Positions 1 to 9,070 of a DNA stretch of 64,000 nt are shown in pieces (the first letter of the stretch is position 1; each line of letters starts with the position of its first letter). The position numbers and the translations under genes were made by a program. Under the pieces are notes generated by a model, which was not told the origin of the DNA, made no database searches, and was given only the letters and a program-made list of their open reading frames with translations. Source of the stretch: Alphaproteobacteria bacterium (GTDB taxonomy: Bacteria > Pseudomonadota > Alphaproteobacteria > Rhizobiales > GCA-2746425); NCBI GenBank assembly GCA_024743215.1, contig JANSWZ010000001.1, positions 1,116,001 to 1,180,000 on the forward strand, given 5' to 3'.

Positions 1-583
1 CCTGCCCCGGGTTCAGCCGGTGATAATAGGTCTCTTCCAGATAAGTCATGTCTGGAAAATTGTCCTCATCATGCCGGTGTGGCGGATATGAGGACCAGTT
101 TCCCTGGGGCGTAAACACTTCGGTGACCAACAGGCTGTCTGCCACGTCCCGATCTTCCATAGCGATGGGGTGGATGAAGCGTGTGTTAGCACCCTTGCCG
201 CGTTCTTCAAATCCAATGCCATCCAGCCTTTGCGCCGGATAGTTTCCTTTCCCTGGCGCGCTGCAGACCGCCAGTTCGCACCGCGTGGTGGCAGTTGCGC
301 TCCACTCCTCACCATTTGGAATATAGACGCAATGAGGTTTGGTGCGCTCAAAAACGCTCATTCGCTCACCCATTTCGCCAAAATCCTGACCAGCTCCGGC
401 AATTTTGGCCTTACCCTCGACCAGAACGAGGATGACTTCCTTGTCACCAGTGTGTTCAGAAATACTGTCGCCTGGCTCAAGCTTGTAAAGCCCAAAACCG
501 ACATACCCCCAGCCTGCGCTTTCCGGCGAGATATCATGCACCTTGCCCATTGTGCCGTTGGGTTTGATCTGCAGTTCAGCCAT
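1..583 (-). CDS. iolB: 5-deoxy-glucuronate isomerase IolB, 3' end cut by window edge
   Basis: IolB isomerises 5-deoxy-D-glucuronate to 2-deoxy-5-keto-gluconate in cytosolic myo-inositol breakdown. The frame begins MAELQIKPNG and stays open for 194 codons to the window edge, so the C-terminus lies outside. Cupin metal-ligand residues are visible in PPHRHDEDN (about residues 167-175) and in the following LEETYYHR stretch, both typical of IolB. The start is set by a strong GGAGGAAA ribosome site about 9 bases upstream. It lies 96 bases downstream of iolC on the same strand, so co-transcription is likely. iolD and iolE, which often stand between these two genes in rhizobia, are absent here. Identification is firm from motifs and context. 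Confidence 0.9.
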   Translation of the reverse strand, partial: MAELQIKPNGTMGKVHDISPESAGWGYVGFGLYKLEPGDSISEHTGDKEVILVLVEGKAKIAGAGQDFGEMGERMSVFERTKPHCVYIPNGEEWSATATTRCELAVCSAPGKGNYPAQRLDGIGFEERGKGANTRFIHPIAMEDRDVADSLLVTEVFTPQGNWSSYPPHRHDEDNFPDMTYLEETYYHRLNPGQ

Positions 584-679
584 TCAGATATTTCCTCCAC
601 TTGCTGCTATCATCCATACAACGCCTATCAGATCGCGTCGATGCGTGGCGATTGAAGGTTATGATAGCTGACTTATCTG

Positions 680-2587
680 TCAGTTTGCTGATTTGCGGCG
701 CGCATCATCCCATAATTGGCAAAGACGGCTGTAGCGATTTGCCATTTCTGTCACAGCCTCTTCATCTGATAGTGCCGACTTGAACCATTGTCGGGCGACC
801 TGTCCAAAAATCGTGCGGCCAACGGCAAAGCCTTTCACCAAGGGGTAGGATGCTGCGATGGAAAAACTCTCGGACAATTCGGATTCAGGTGCATCCAGCC
901 CGAGAACGACAATGCCTCGAATGTGTGGGTCATGCTCACTAATGGCTGCACATGTAGCGGTCCAGGCGGCGGTGCTGCGCATCGGTTCCAGTTTCCACCA
1001 ATCGGGATAAACCCCAAGCTGGTAGAAACGCCTTATGATCTGCGCCGTCGTTTCGTCTGATACAGGCCCAACCTTTGATGGGATAACTTCCAGCAGAAAC
1101 TCAAGATTGTTACGTCGTGCGGCCTCCGAAAGGCGCAGGATGGTCGCCTCTTGGTCCGCTTTCATCACCGCGTCGTCATCCGGATGATAAAAACTCAGAA
1201 CCTTGACCACCTGCTCCCGTGGCCATTCGGCCAAAGCAGAGCCAAAATCCAAACCCATTTCAGATTCAAGCTGGAGCGGGCGTGATCCCGGCAATTCCAC
1301 AGGTCGGCCAAGCCACAAGCCAGACCCGGTTGCGGCATAAAGCGCATTCCGGCCAAGACGGTTGTCACAAAGGACGCCGTAGCCGTGGCGCCCCTGGGAA
1401 ACCTTGTGCGCCGCCCTCAGGCAGAGTTCTTTGAATGGGCCTATCCTGGCTTCATCCGCCCCGGCCTCTTTCGCAATGTCTTCCAATTGTGATCTGTGAT
1501 CGAATGCAAAGACGCGCAGTTCTGGCCAATCTCCCACACGATTGGTGGACCAGTGAATTTGCTCCAATGCCTCATCATGACGCAATGCCGGGTTTTTTAC
1601 GCCTCTGGAGAAGAAAAACTGCAGCTCTTCCCAACTGGGATAGGCCGGTGCGCAACCGTGACGGGACACAGCGAATGCGCCACAAGCATTGGCGTATTTC
1701 AGCGTGGTCGTCCAGTCTTCGCCAGTGAGCCAACCCTTCAGCAGGCCGGACATGAAGCCATCCCCCGCGCCCAGAACGTTGAAAACCTCTATCGGAAACC
1801 CCGGACCGGACAGACCGTCATCAAGACTGTCAGCAATTTCACCATCAAACGCAACGGCACCCATGGGGCCGCGCTTGCAGATCAACGTCGCGTCACTGTT
1901 CTGACGAACGGCCCTTAACGCGGCCACAGTGTCCGTGGTGCCGCCAGCGATGTGAAACTCTTCTTCAGTGCCTACAACAACATCAAACAGATGTAAGGTG
2001 GACATGAGCTTCTGCGTCACCATATCGGAGGCGACAAAGCGACTTTCGCCATCCCCATGACCGGCAACACCCCAAAGATTGGGGCGATAATCAATATCCA
2101 ATGCAGTTTTCAGGCCCTTTTCACGGGCGATGCGGAGCGCCTTCAACACGGCGGCTTCGGTGGACGGATTGGATAGGTGAGTCCCCGTCACCGTGACGCA
2201 GCGTGCCTGCTCGATGAAGTCAGGATCAATATCATCTTCGCAAAGCGCCATATCTGCGCAATTTTCGCGATAGAAGATCAGCGGAAACTGTTCCTGATCG
2301 CGAATGCCCAGCAGCACGAGAGCCGTCAAACGCTCCGGGTCGGTGACAATGCCACTGGTCTCAACACCTTCACTGATCAGTGTTTCGCGAATAAAGCGAC
2401 CCATATGCTCGTTGCCAACGCGGGTGATCAATGCAGATTTGAGACCCAACCTTGCGGTACCGACGGCCATATTGGTGGGTGAGCCGCCAACATATTTGTT
2501 GAAGGATCGCATGTCCTCCAGACGTCCGCCGACCTGCGCCCCGTATAAATCTACCGAAGAGCGTCCAATTGTGATGACGTCCAGCAT
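680..2587 (-). CDS. iolC: IolC: 5-dehydro-2-deoxygluconokinase fused to a C-terminal DUF2090 domain
   Basis: The kinase half phosphorylates 2-deoxy-5-keto-gluconate in inositol catabolism. Residues 1 to about 320 are a PfkB-family sugar kinase: YVGGSPTNMAVG near residue 32 is PfkB signature 1, and NVLGAGDGFMSG holds signature 2 with the catalytic Asp. From about residue 335 the protein becomes a DUF2090 domain (begins near VFAFDHRSQLED), an aldolase-like barrel that may act on the phosphorylated product; that role is inference. The ATG at 2587 is preferred over an ATG eight codons upstream because GGGAGGTGG stands 4 bases before it. At 635 residues it has the length of the fused rhizobial form, not the roughly 330 residues of plain IolC. 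It lies upstream of iolB in the same orientation. Confidence 0.92.
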   Translation of the reverse strand: MLDVITIGRSSVDLYGAQVGGRLEDMRSFNKYVGGSPTNMAVGTARLGLKSALITRVGNEHMGRFIRETLISEGVETSGIVTDPERLTALVLLGIRDQEQFPLIFYRENCADMALCEDDIDPDFIEQARCVTVTGTHLSNPSTEAAVLKALRIAREKGLKTALDIDYRPNLWGVAGHGDGESRFVASDMVTQKLMSTLHLFDVVVGTEEEFHIAGGTTDTVAALRAVRQNSDATLICKRGPMGAVAFDGEIADSLDDGLSGPGFPIEVFNVLGAGDGFMSGLLKGWLTGEDWTTTLKYANACGAFAVSRHGCAPAYPSWEELQFFFSRGVKNPALRHDEALEQIHWSTNRVGDWPELRVFAFDHRSQLEDIAKEAGADEARIGPFKELCLRAAHKVSQGRHGYGVLCDNRLGRNALYAATGSGLWLGRPVELPGSRPLQLESEMGLDFGSALAEWPREQVVKVLSFYHPDDDAVMKADQEATILRLSEAARRNNLEFLLEVIPSKVGPVSDETTAQIIRRFYQLGVYPDWWKLEPMRSTAAWTATCAAISEHDPHIRGIVVLGLDAPESELSESFSIAASYPLVKGFAVGRTIFGQVARQWFKSALSDEEAVTEMANRYSRLCQLWDDARRKSAN

Positions 2588-2687
2588 ATCCCACCTCCCA
2601 CTTGTTTGCACAAAGTGCTAAAGCAATAAGCCATTGAAGCCCAATATCGCTTTTGAGATGAATCCCTCAAAAGAGGATTACTCCGCT

Positions 2688-3755
2688 CTAATGCGCATTG
2701 CGCATATTCTGGCAATGCAGGACCGTGACAGCAATCACGACAACCGCAAAGCCCTGATGCAAAACGCCTGCCCAAAGCGGCACGACCAAGAGCAGCGTCG
2801 CAATTCCGATCAAAGCCTGCAGAACCAGCGCAATCAGCACTATTGTTGATGTCGCGGTGGCTATACCTCTGTCACGGCGCACGATCTGAACCACATGCAA
2901 AACCGCCAAAGCCAGTATCACATAGGCCAGCATTCTATGATTGAATTGCACGGTGGTGATATTCTCAAACAGATTTATCAACCCGCCCGGTGCATCGCTC
3001 AAAAGGCCCGCAGGAATAAAATCACCATCCATCAAGGGCCAGGTATTGTAAGTGAGACCTGCGTCAAGGCCGGCAACCAGACCACCGGCAAAGAGTTGCA
3101 GAAACAGCAGCACCATCAAAAGCCGCGACGTGGCGAAAGTGCCTTTGCAAACGTTTTGATAGCGCTCACTCGCTTGTTGACTTCTCAGGCCTCGCGCGAC
3201 CCACAGGGTTGCTGCAAATATGAAGAAGGCCAGTGTCAGATGAGTGGCCAGACGGTATTGGCTGACATCCACCCGCACAGAAAGACCGGAATAGACCATC
3301 CACCAGCCGACAAAGCCCTGTAATCCACCCAGAACAAAGAGGGCCAGCAATTTTGGGTAAAGCGGTTTGGGAATTGCGCGCCGTGCGGCAAACCAGATGA
3401 AAGGGACCAGATAAACAACGCCGATGAAACGACCGAAAAAACGATGACCCCATTCCCACCAGTAAATGAACTGGAACTCGGCCAGAGACATCCCTTTATT
3501 CTGCAACTGATACTCGGGAATTTGACGATATTTCTCAAATTCCTGAAGCCAATGTGCCTCGCTCAGTGGCGGGATTGCACCCAGCAATGGTTTCCACTCC
3601 GTGATCGACAATCCGGAATCAGTTAGCCGGGTCACACCGCCAATGATCACCATGATGAAGACAAGAAAACATATCAGATAAAGCCATAGCCTGATGGCCG
3701 TCAGATCATATGTCTCCGATCGCTCGAAAGATGCGTTCAACGCAGATGACGTCAT
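2688..3755 (-). CDS. ctaA: Heme A synthase CtaA (COX15 family)
   Basis: CtaA oxidises the C8 methyl of heme O to give heme A for cytochrome aa3 oxidase, in the inner membrane. The 355-residue protein has about eight hydrophobic helices and the four family histidines: WEWGHRFFGR, ATHLTLAFF, FNHRMLAYV and VLHQGFAVV. The motif GGVTRLTDSGLSITEWKP near the N-terminus is diagnostic. I take the ATG at 3755; a TTG two codons upstream is also possible. The gene lies about 100 bases upstream of iolC on the same strand, with no metabolic link between them. Confidence 0.95.
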   Translation of the reverse strand: MTSSALNASFERSETYDLTAIRLWLYLICFLVFIMVIIGGVTRLTDSGLSITEWKPLLGAIPPLSEAHWLQEFEKYRQIPEYQLQNKGMSLAEFQFIYWWEWGHRFFGRFIGVVYLVPFIWFAARRAIPKPLYPKLLALFVLGGLQGFVGWWMVYSGLSVRVDVSQYRLATHLTLAFFIFAATLWVARGLRSQQASERYQNVCKGTFATSRLLMVLLFLQLFAGGLVAGLDAGLTYNTWPLMDGDFIPAGLLSDAPGGLINLFENITTVQFNHRMLAYVILALAVLHVVQIVRRDRGIATATSTIVLIALVLQALIGIATLLLVVPLWAGVLHQGFAVVVIAVTVLHCQNMRNAH

Positions 3756-3854
3756 TTGCAATCGCCTGTTGTGGATATGAAGGGTAAGTATCGCGCGACA
3801 TGGGCCATGACAAGGGTGACCAACACCTGAAATTCGTATCCCAGGGGTGGCGGA

Positions 3855-4130
3855 TTGACGCCCGGCGCGCTAGATAAGTTCCAAGATGACCTTTTTACCC
3901 ACGGATCAAAGCCTTTGCCAAAGCGTCTTCGAAAACTGCTCGGAACTCTTGTTTTGGTCACTTATGTGATTGTGTATTGCTTGCTGGTGATGAAGCTTGC
4001 CTCGGCAACGCTACCAAACATCGGTGGCTGGGGGCATCTTGGGTTTTATGTGTTCTTCGGTCTGATTTGGGTTGTTCCCGCAGCCGTGATTGTCTGGTGG
4101 ATGCAGCGCCCGGGAGCCCAGACTGGCTAG
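3855..4130 (+). CDS. DUF2842 small membrane protein
   Basis: A protein of up to 91 residues with two hydrophobic helices (around LGTLVLVTYVIVYCLLV and LGFYVFFGLIWVVPAAVIVW) separated by a short Gly/Pro loop. The pattern PKRLRKLLGT just before helix 1 matches DUF2842, a small alphaproteobacterial family of unknown function. The start is uncertain. The longest frame begins at a TTG (3855), but family members usually begin at the PKRLRK segment, which here follows another TTG at 3915. Neither has a good ribosome site. It is divergent from ctaA and convergent with the deacetylase gene, whose stop is 8 bases away. Confidence 0.65.
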   Translation: MTPGALDKFQDDLFTHGSKPLPKRLRKLLGTLVLVTYVIVYCLLVMKLASATLPNIGGWGHLGFYVFFGLIWVVPAAVIVWWMQRPGAQTG

Positions 4131-4137
4131 CGCGGTT

Positions 4138-5160
4138 TCAGGCTTTTGCGAAAAACGGTGCGCCACTGAACAGGGCACGCAAGACACGAAAGTCCTGCAG
4201 ATGTCCGTTGACTGACAATCTCGGCAGAGCGAACAGATTGTCTCGCCCCCCGCCTTTCAGCATACCACCTCGCGTCGTAACGGCCGTTGAGAACCCCAGT
4301 GACCGCATTTGACGGAATGTTTCTGCATCAGCGGCCGCCTTGGTTCCATATGGGTATGCAAAATGATCCGGATAGGCGCCTAACTCGTCTTCAAGGCGTT
4401 CAGCGCCCGACAGAATTTCTGCAGAGACCTGCCGCGACGACAAGCGTGCCAACATGGGATGACTGACCGTATGAGCGCCGATTGTAGCCAGCGGACAGTC
4501 AGCCAGTTCATCCAACTGATCCCAGTTCATGAAGTTTTCGTCCATAAACGCGTCAGTCGACAAATTATGATCGGCTGCCAGATCTTGAATTTTCTGCTGT
4601 TTATCCTGTTCAGAGCCCGCCCGAAACTGCGCTGAAAGACGCCGGAAGACCTCATTCTTCTGTTGCAGGGATCCGACAATTTCCGCTTCGCTTCCGTCGA
4701 TGGCGCGTGCATCTACAACCGCATGCCTTGCAATAACTTCTTCCAGCACCAGCCACCAGGGCAGCGCCGAGCGATCAAGAAAGCCGGACGTTGCAAATAC
4801 CGTGAACGGACATCTGTTATTCTCAAACACGTCTGCTGCATAGGTTAGATTATCAAGGGATGCGTCATCCAATGTCACGGCCACAAAGCGCGAAGACTTA
4901 GGTTCCGCAAGCCGCTCCGGCACTTTATCCATGGAAACGAAATCCACCCCCAAGCCACGCAAGCCATAAAGCGCTTCGTCCAAAAACTCTGGCGTAATTT
5001 CAAGGTGCTCATTTGGTTGAAATGCTCTGGGACCCCGCGGACGGACCCGATGCAACATCAAAATTGCACCGCGACCGCCTGTCATTGGCTCAATCAATCG
5101 CGCAAGGCCCGACGCGGCAAAAGTCCCCAAGGCAAACTTGATAAGCTGTTTTTTCAGCAT
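4138..5160 (-). CDS. Polysaccharide deacetylase (NodB/CE4 fold)
   Basis: Carbohydrate esterase family 4 enzymes remove N- or O-acetyl groups from glycans, here probably the polymer made by the neighbouring genes. The 340-residue protein has motif 1 as VTLDDAS (residues about 95-101; both metal/catalytic Asp kept, usual Gly replaced by Ala) and motif 2 as GAHTVSHP (His 230 and 234). No signal peptide is obvious, and the N-terminus is only mildly hydrophobic. The start is the MLKKQ codon at 5160, after AAGG; a longer frame upstream would overlap the preceding gene. Its start lies only 8 bases beyond the stop of the chain-length gene, so they form one operon. The equivalent gene in Caulobacter holdfast synthesis is hfsH (comparison by function only). 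Confidence 0.85.
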   Translation of the reverse strand: MLKKQLIKFALGTFAASGLARLIEPMTGGRGAILMLHRVRPRGPRAFQPNEHLEITPEFLDEALYGLRGLGVDFVSMDKVPERLAEPKSSRFVAVTLDDASLDNLTYAADVFENNRCPFTVFATSGFLDRSALPWWLVLEEVIARHAVVDARAIDGSEAEIVGSLQQKNEVFRRLSAQFRAGSEQDKQQKIQDLAADHNLSTDAFMDENFMNWDQLDELADCPLATIGAHTVSHPMLARLSSRQVSAEILSGAERLEDELGAYPDHFAYPYGTKAAADAETFRQMRSLGFSTAVTTRGGMLKGGGRDNLFALPRLSVNGHLQDFRVLRALFSGAPFFAKA

Positions 5161-5168
5161 GACCTTAA

Positions 5169-6710
5169 TCAGGCTGCCATTTTGCTTGCGGCAGGTCTTC
5201 TGTCCTCGAACCTTCGTTGTGGTTTCTTCTGATTGTTGGAAGCATCCGGTTTGGCCTGCGACACACCCAGTGCCCGGCCTGACAACAATTCCCGCAGAAC
5301 AATAATCCCAAGACACATCAGCAGCGATACGATGGCAGCGGCAGCAACCAATAGGAGGAGCCGCGGACCAATGGGCTCCAGAGGTGGTAACGCTGTCTCA
5401 ATCATACGTGCTTCAGCTGGCTGACCGCCGGATCCTTCCCGCGTCAACAATGTGCGGTATTGGGTCAACAAAGTTTCCAGCAATTCCCGCTCGGCACGTG
5501 CTTCACGTTCCAGTGCCCGCAATTCAACTTCACTTTGCTGAGCGTTTCCTGTTTCCAGTTTCTGTACCGTCATCAATTGGCTGAGTTCGGCTACTTCCTG
5601 CCGCGCTCTGTCCGCCTCCTGCTGCAAGCCGGTCAACACAGACCGGGCTTCGCGGGAAATTTGGCGGTCCAGATCAGACCGTTGATCGATCAGGGCGCGC
5701 AAGCGCGGATGGCGAGGCAGAAGATTGGCCGACTGATCCGCTATTTGCGCTTCAAGTGTTACCCGGGCCTGTCGCAAAGTTTGAATAAAAGGCTGATTGG
5801 CGATCGTGGGAGAGGTTAGCAAGCGCTCCACATTGCCATTGGCTTGCTCTACAACTCGCTCAAGCCCTTTCAGGGCGCTCAACGACTGGCTTTCCCGAGC
5901 GCGGGCATCAACAAGGTTTTGGGACAGAGCTGCCAGTTGCTGTTGCGGCAGGGTTGTATCTGTTGCTGTTGCAAACAGGCCAGCCCGACTGCGGAACTGT
6001 TCGGCGCTCGTTTCAGCGGCCACGACCTTGTTGCGCAAACTGGAAATCTCGTTTTCCAACCAAAGCCGAGCATCGCTTGTAGCAACTTGCTTGGAAGCAC
6101 GTTCGTTGCGAAGAAACTCATCTATCATGCCATTTGCAACTGCGGCAGCGAGAACGGGATCCTTACTCTCAAATTCTACGAATATGACGCGCGAAGCCTC
6201 GATCGGATAAACCGTAAGGCGTTCGTTGAATTCCTCCAGAACCACATCTTCAATGCGCTGTGGCCGAGAACGAGCTATATCCAGAAAAGACAGCCAACCA
6301 CCATCATCGTCAGGATCCGGCAAAAACTCGGGGACATCTGCCAGGCCCATCCGATTTATGACCGCGCGCGCAAGATCGCTGGATCGAATCAATTGCACTT
6401 TGGAATTGATCGCCTCAGCACTCAATCGCAGGGAGGCATCGGGGCCTGCACTGTCAGGAACTGCCTGAATGCCTGAAATTTCCGGAATTTCGATCAGTAC
6501 AGAGGCAGTCGCACGGTAGACCGGGTCCTGATTGGACACATAGTAAAACGTGCCAACAGCAACCAACAAAGCAAACGGAACGGCCCAAAGGCATGCCCAT
6601 AAGATGGCACGCAAGAGAACGTAGATATCCAATACCGGTTCATCTGCAACCGTCCGATTTGATTTCTGACCCATGACAACACTACTGAACACACTATGAA
6701 CGGAAGACAC
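5169..6710 (-). CDS. Polysaccharide co-polymerase / chain-length determinant (Wzz-GNVR type)
   Basis: This inner-membrane protein is expected to set chain length and bridge polymerisation to export. It has 513 residues, a transmembrane helix at about 34-58, a long periplasmic coiled-coil region rich in Leu/Glu/Arg/Gln (about 160-430), and a second helix at about 448-472 followed by a short Lys/Arg-rich tail. There is no C-terminal tyrosine-kinase domain, unlike ExoP/Wzc, so a separate kinase would have to act in trans or none is needed. The start is unresolved: GTG at 6710 or ATG at 6674 (MGQKSNRT), neither with a clear ribosome site. It is the first gene of the minus-strand arm of the locus. 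Confidence 0.85.
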   Translation of the reverse strand: MSSVHSVFSSVVMGQKSNRTVADEPVLDIYVLLRAILWACLWAVPFALLVAVGTFYYVSNQDPVYRATASVLIEIPEISGIQAVPDSAGPDASLRLSAEAINSKVQLIRSSDLARAVINRMGLADVPEFLPDPDDDGGWLSFLDIARSRPQRIEDVVLEEFNERLTVYPIEASRVIFVEFESKDPVLAAAVANGMIDEFLRNERASKQVATSDARLWLENEISSLRNKVVAAETSAEQFRSRAGLFATATDTTLPQQQLAALSQNLVDARARESQSLSALKGLERVVEQANGNVERLLTSPTIANQPFIQTLRQARVTLEAQIADQSANLLPRHPRLRALIDQRSDLDRQISREARSVLTGLQQEADRARQEVAELSQLMTVQKLETGNAQQSEVELRALEREARAERELLETLLTQYRTLLTREGSGGQPAEARMIETALPPLEPIGPRLLLLVAAAAIVSLLMCLGIIVLRELLSGRALGVSQAKPDASNNQKKPQRRFEDRRPAASKMAA

Positions 6711-6842
6711 ATCATCGCAGATGGAAGTAACAGCTAGGTTAATAGCAGATTTTTTCCAAAGCCGCCCTCCTTCAGCTTTAGTTAACCGTCTTCTGCAATA
6801 GTCGATTAATAGTTTTCACAGCATTATTATGAATGAAGAGAC

Positions 6843-7424
6843 ATGCGCAGCATTGGATTTTCTAAGGCATTGAGTATTGCGTTGCTGGTGTTTGCGGTAG
6901 CAGGTTGTGCCCGTGAACTACCCAGAAATGAGCCAATTTTGGCGACACCAACTCTGAATGCATATCAGTTAGACACCGGCGATAAAGTACGGATCGTGGT
7001 ATTTGAACAGGACTCTCTGACAGGGACTTACGAAGTCAGTTCCGTTGGCGACATCATGATGCCGCTGATCGGGCAGGTTTCAGCGCGGGGCAGTACCACA
7101 CAGGGCCTTGCAGGCTCGGTACGCGCCAAGCTTGCCGCTGGCTATTTGCGCGATCCTGATGTCAGTGTGGAGTTGACCGAGTCGCGTCCATTCTACATTC
7201 ATGGCGAAGTGGCCCGGTCCGGGGCTTATGCTTTTGCACCGGGCATGACCATGGAGCGTGCAATTGCACTTGCTGGTGGGTTCACTCAAAGAGCGGACAA
7301 TAACGTATTTGCTGTTGACCGTCGTGATGGGTCATCAAATATGGAGCCTATGACGCAGCACCTCGGCCTGCGTGATGCAGTAATGCCAGGTGACACAATT
7401 TATGTTCGCGAGCGGTTGTTCTGA
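6843..7424 (+). CDS. Outer-membrane polysaccharide export lipoprotein (Wza/ExoF-like)
   Basis: Proteins of this family form the outer-membrane exit channel or its periplasmic part for exopolysaccharide. The N-terminus carries a lipoprotein signal with lipobox AVAGC, Cys at residue 22. A poly-export domain starts at about residue 40 (YQLDTGDKVRIVVF), followed by an SLBB-type domain around residues 118-150 (FYIHGEVARSGAYAFAPG). At 193 residues it is the short form, without the extra repeats of Wza. The start has an AAGAGA ribosome site. It is the first gene of the plus-strand arm, facing the chain-length gene across a 132-base divergent promoter region, and the next gene follows after 28 bases. 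Confidence 0.88.
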   Translation: MRSIGFSKALSIALLVFAVAGCARELPRNEPILATPTLNAYQLDTGDKVRIVVFEQDSLTGTYEVSSVGDIMMPLIGQVSARGSTTQGLAGSVRAKLAAGYLRDPDVSVELTESRPFYIHGEVARSGAYAFAPGMTMERAIALAGGFTQRADNNVFAVDRRDGSSNMEPMTQHLGLRDAVMPGDTIYVRERLF

Positions 7425-7452
7425 CCGGCAATTTGAAGGTTTAAGAAGCGTA

Positions 7453-9063
7453 ATGTCCGAACAGGTCGCCGATCCGATTAACGGAACCAGCATGCCCCGT
7501 GAACAGGCTGTTGCCCGTATGATGAAGCGTCTTAGTGAGGCCACCGCTTCAGATGATTTACAAAACATTGAAGCGGGCGAATTAGGAGACGAGGCCCGAC
7601 GGGTCGCGTCTCAGTTGACCGACGACAATGTGTCGCCCCGGGTGCTTGCAGGCCTCGTCCGCCTTCTGGACTTCGTGCTGGTGTCGGCGCTTGGTTTTCT
7701 CGTTTATCTTTTCTATGTGCGTCCATTGGAGCTAACAGATGGTGTTGCTCTGGTTGACCTGAGCAGCATTGATTTGCGTTATGCATTGATTTCTGCAAGT
7801 GGCGGCGTTTTGGCCGTTATCTTTCTTCAGGCAGCAGATTCATATGGTCTGGGTACCTTACGCCAGATGTCCAGACAACTGGGTCGCTTGCTGGCCGCTT
7901 GGACATTTGTGTTTATGGTGTTCGCGATTACAGCGTTCTTTTTCAAACAGAGCGAGACGCTCTCTCGCGTCTGGTTTGGGGCATGGTTTCTCTCCGGGGG
8001 CCTAATTTTGACGCTGACCCGTGTGATCATCTCCCGGTATGTACGAAAGCTGTTCCGGGATGGACGTCTGCAGCGAAGAGCCATTCTCATTGGCGGCGGC
8101 GACCGCGCTGCGGAGCTAATCCGGTCTCTTGAAAGTCAGCCTGAGCAGGATTTACAGATTTGCGGCATTTTTGATGACCGGGATGACAAAAGATCCCCTG
8201 CCATGCTTATGGGGTATCCCAAACTGGGTAAATTTGCCGATCTGCTTGTATTTGGACGCATTTGCAAAATTGATATGCTTGTTGTCACCTTTCCGCTAAC
8301 GGCTGAAGGCCGCGTGGCAGAAATGCTCAAAGATCTCTGGGTGCTGCCTGTGGATATCCGTCTCAGCGCACATGGCAACAAACTGAATTTAAGGCCACGA
8401 TCCTATTCTTACGTAGGCTCCGTTCCATTTCTCGACATAATCGACAAACCGTTGGCGGACTGGGACTACTTCAAAAAACGCGCTTTTGATTTGTTTTTCA
8501 CCTCCATCGCTCTTGTGCTGCTGTCGCCGGTGATGCTGCTTGTGGCGCTTGCCGTGCGACTGGATAGCCCTGGCCCGGTGTTTTTCCGGCAAACCAGATA
8601 TGGCTTCAACAATGAGAAAATATCCGTGTTGAAGTTCCGCTCCATGTACCATCACATGGCGGACCCGACTGCGAAGAATGTTGTCACCCGCCATGATCCT
8701 CGCGTAACCCGCGTCGGGCGCTTCATTCGAAAGACAACACTGGATGAACTGCCACAGTTTCTGAATGTACTTCGTGGTGAATTGTCATTGATTGGCCCCC
8801 GCCCCCATGCGGTTCACGCCCATACCGAAAATCGCCCTTGGGAAGCCGTTGTAGACGGCTATTTTGCTCGTCATCGGGTCAAGCCCGGCATCTCTGGATG
8901 GGCTCAGATAAATGGCTTGCGTGGAGAAATCCGCAATAAGGAAATGATCCAGAAACGGGTTGAGCACGATCTGTATTACATCGAGAACTGGTCCATAATG
9001 CTGGACCTGTACATTCTCTTCATGACGCCGTTCAAAATCCTCAACACGCGCGATTCTTACTGA
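7453..9063 (+). CDS. Undecaprenyl-phosphate hexose-1-phosphate transferase (WcaJ/HfsE type)
   Basis: This inner-membrane enzyme loads the first sugar phosphate onto undecaprenyl phosphate to start a polysaccharide repeat unit. It has 536 residues: several N-terminal helices, a Rossmann-like middle ([14 protein letters not shown]), and a C-terminal bacterial sugar-transferase domain beginning at about residue 340 ([18 protein letters not shown]), with [30 protein letters not shown] and [13 protein letters not shown]. These are the conserved stretches of the family. The ATG at 7453 (MSEQVADP) is chosen because AAGAAG precedes it and it avoids overlap with the previous gene. It sits between the export lipoprotein and the polymerase-like gene. 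Confidence 0.93.
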   Translation: MSEQVADPINGTSMPREQAVARMMKRLSEATASDDLQNIEAGELGDEARRVASQLTDDNVSPRVLAGLVRLLDFVLVSALGFLVYLFYVRPLELTDGVALVDLSSIDLRYALISASGGVLAVIFLQAADSYGLGTLRQMSRQLGRLLAAWTFVFMVFAITAFFFKQSETLSRVWFGAWFLSGGLILTLTRVIISRYVRKLFRDGRLQRRAILIGGGDRAAELIRSLESQPEQDLQICGIFDDRDDKRSPAMLMGYPKLGKFADLLVFGRICKIDMLVVTFPLTAEGRVAEMLKDLWVLPVDIRLSAHGNKLNLRPRSYSYVGSVPFLDIIDKPLADWDYFKKRAFDLFFTSIALVLLSPVMLLVALAVRLDSPGPVFFRQTRYGFNNEKISVLKFRSMYHHMADPTAKNVVTRHDPRVTRVGRFIRKTTLDELPQFLNVLRGELSLIGPRPHAVHAHTENRPWEAVVDGYFARHRVKPGISGWAQINGLRGEIRNKEMIQKRVEHDLYYIENWSIMLDLYILFMTPFKILNTRDSY

Positions 9064-9070
9064 ACCGCCC

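Noticed and set aside
5844-6476. 210-codon plus-strand frame opposite the chain-length gene
   Set aside because: Antisense to a well-supported gene with no domain or ribosome site.
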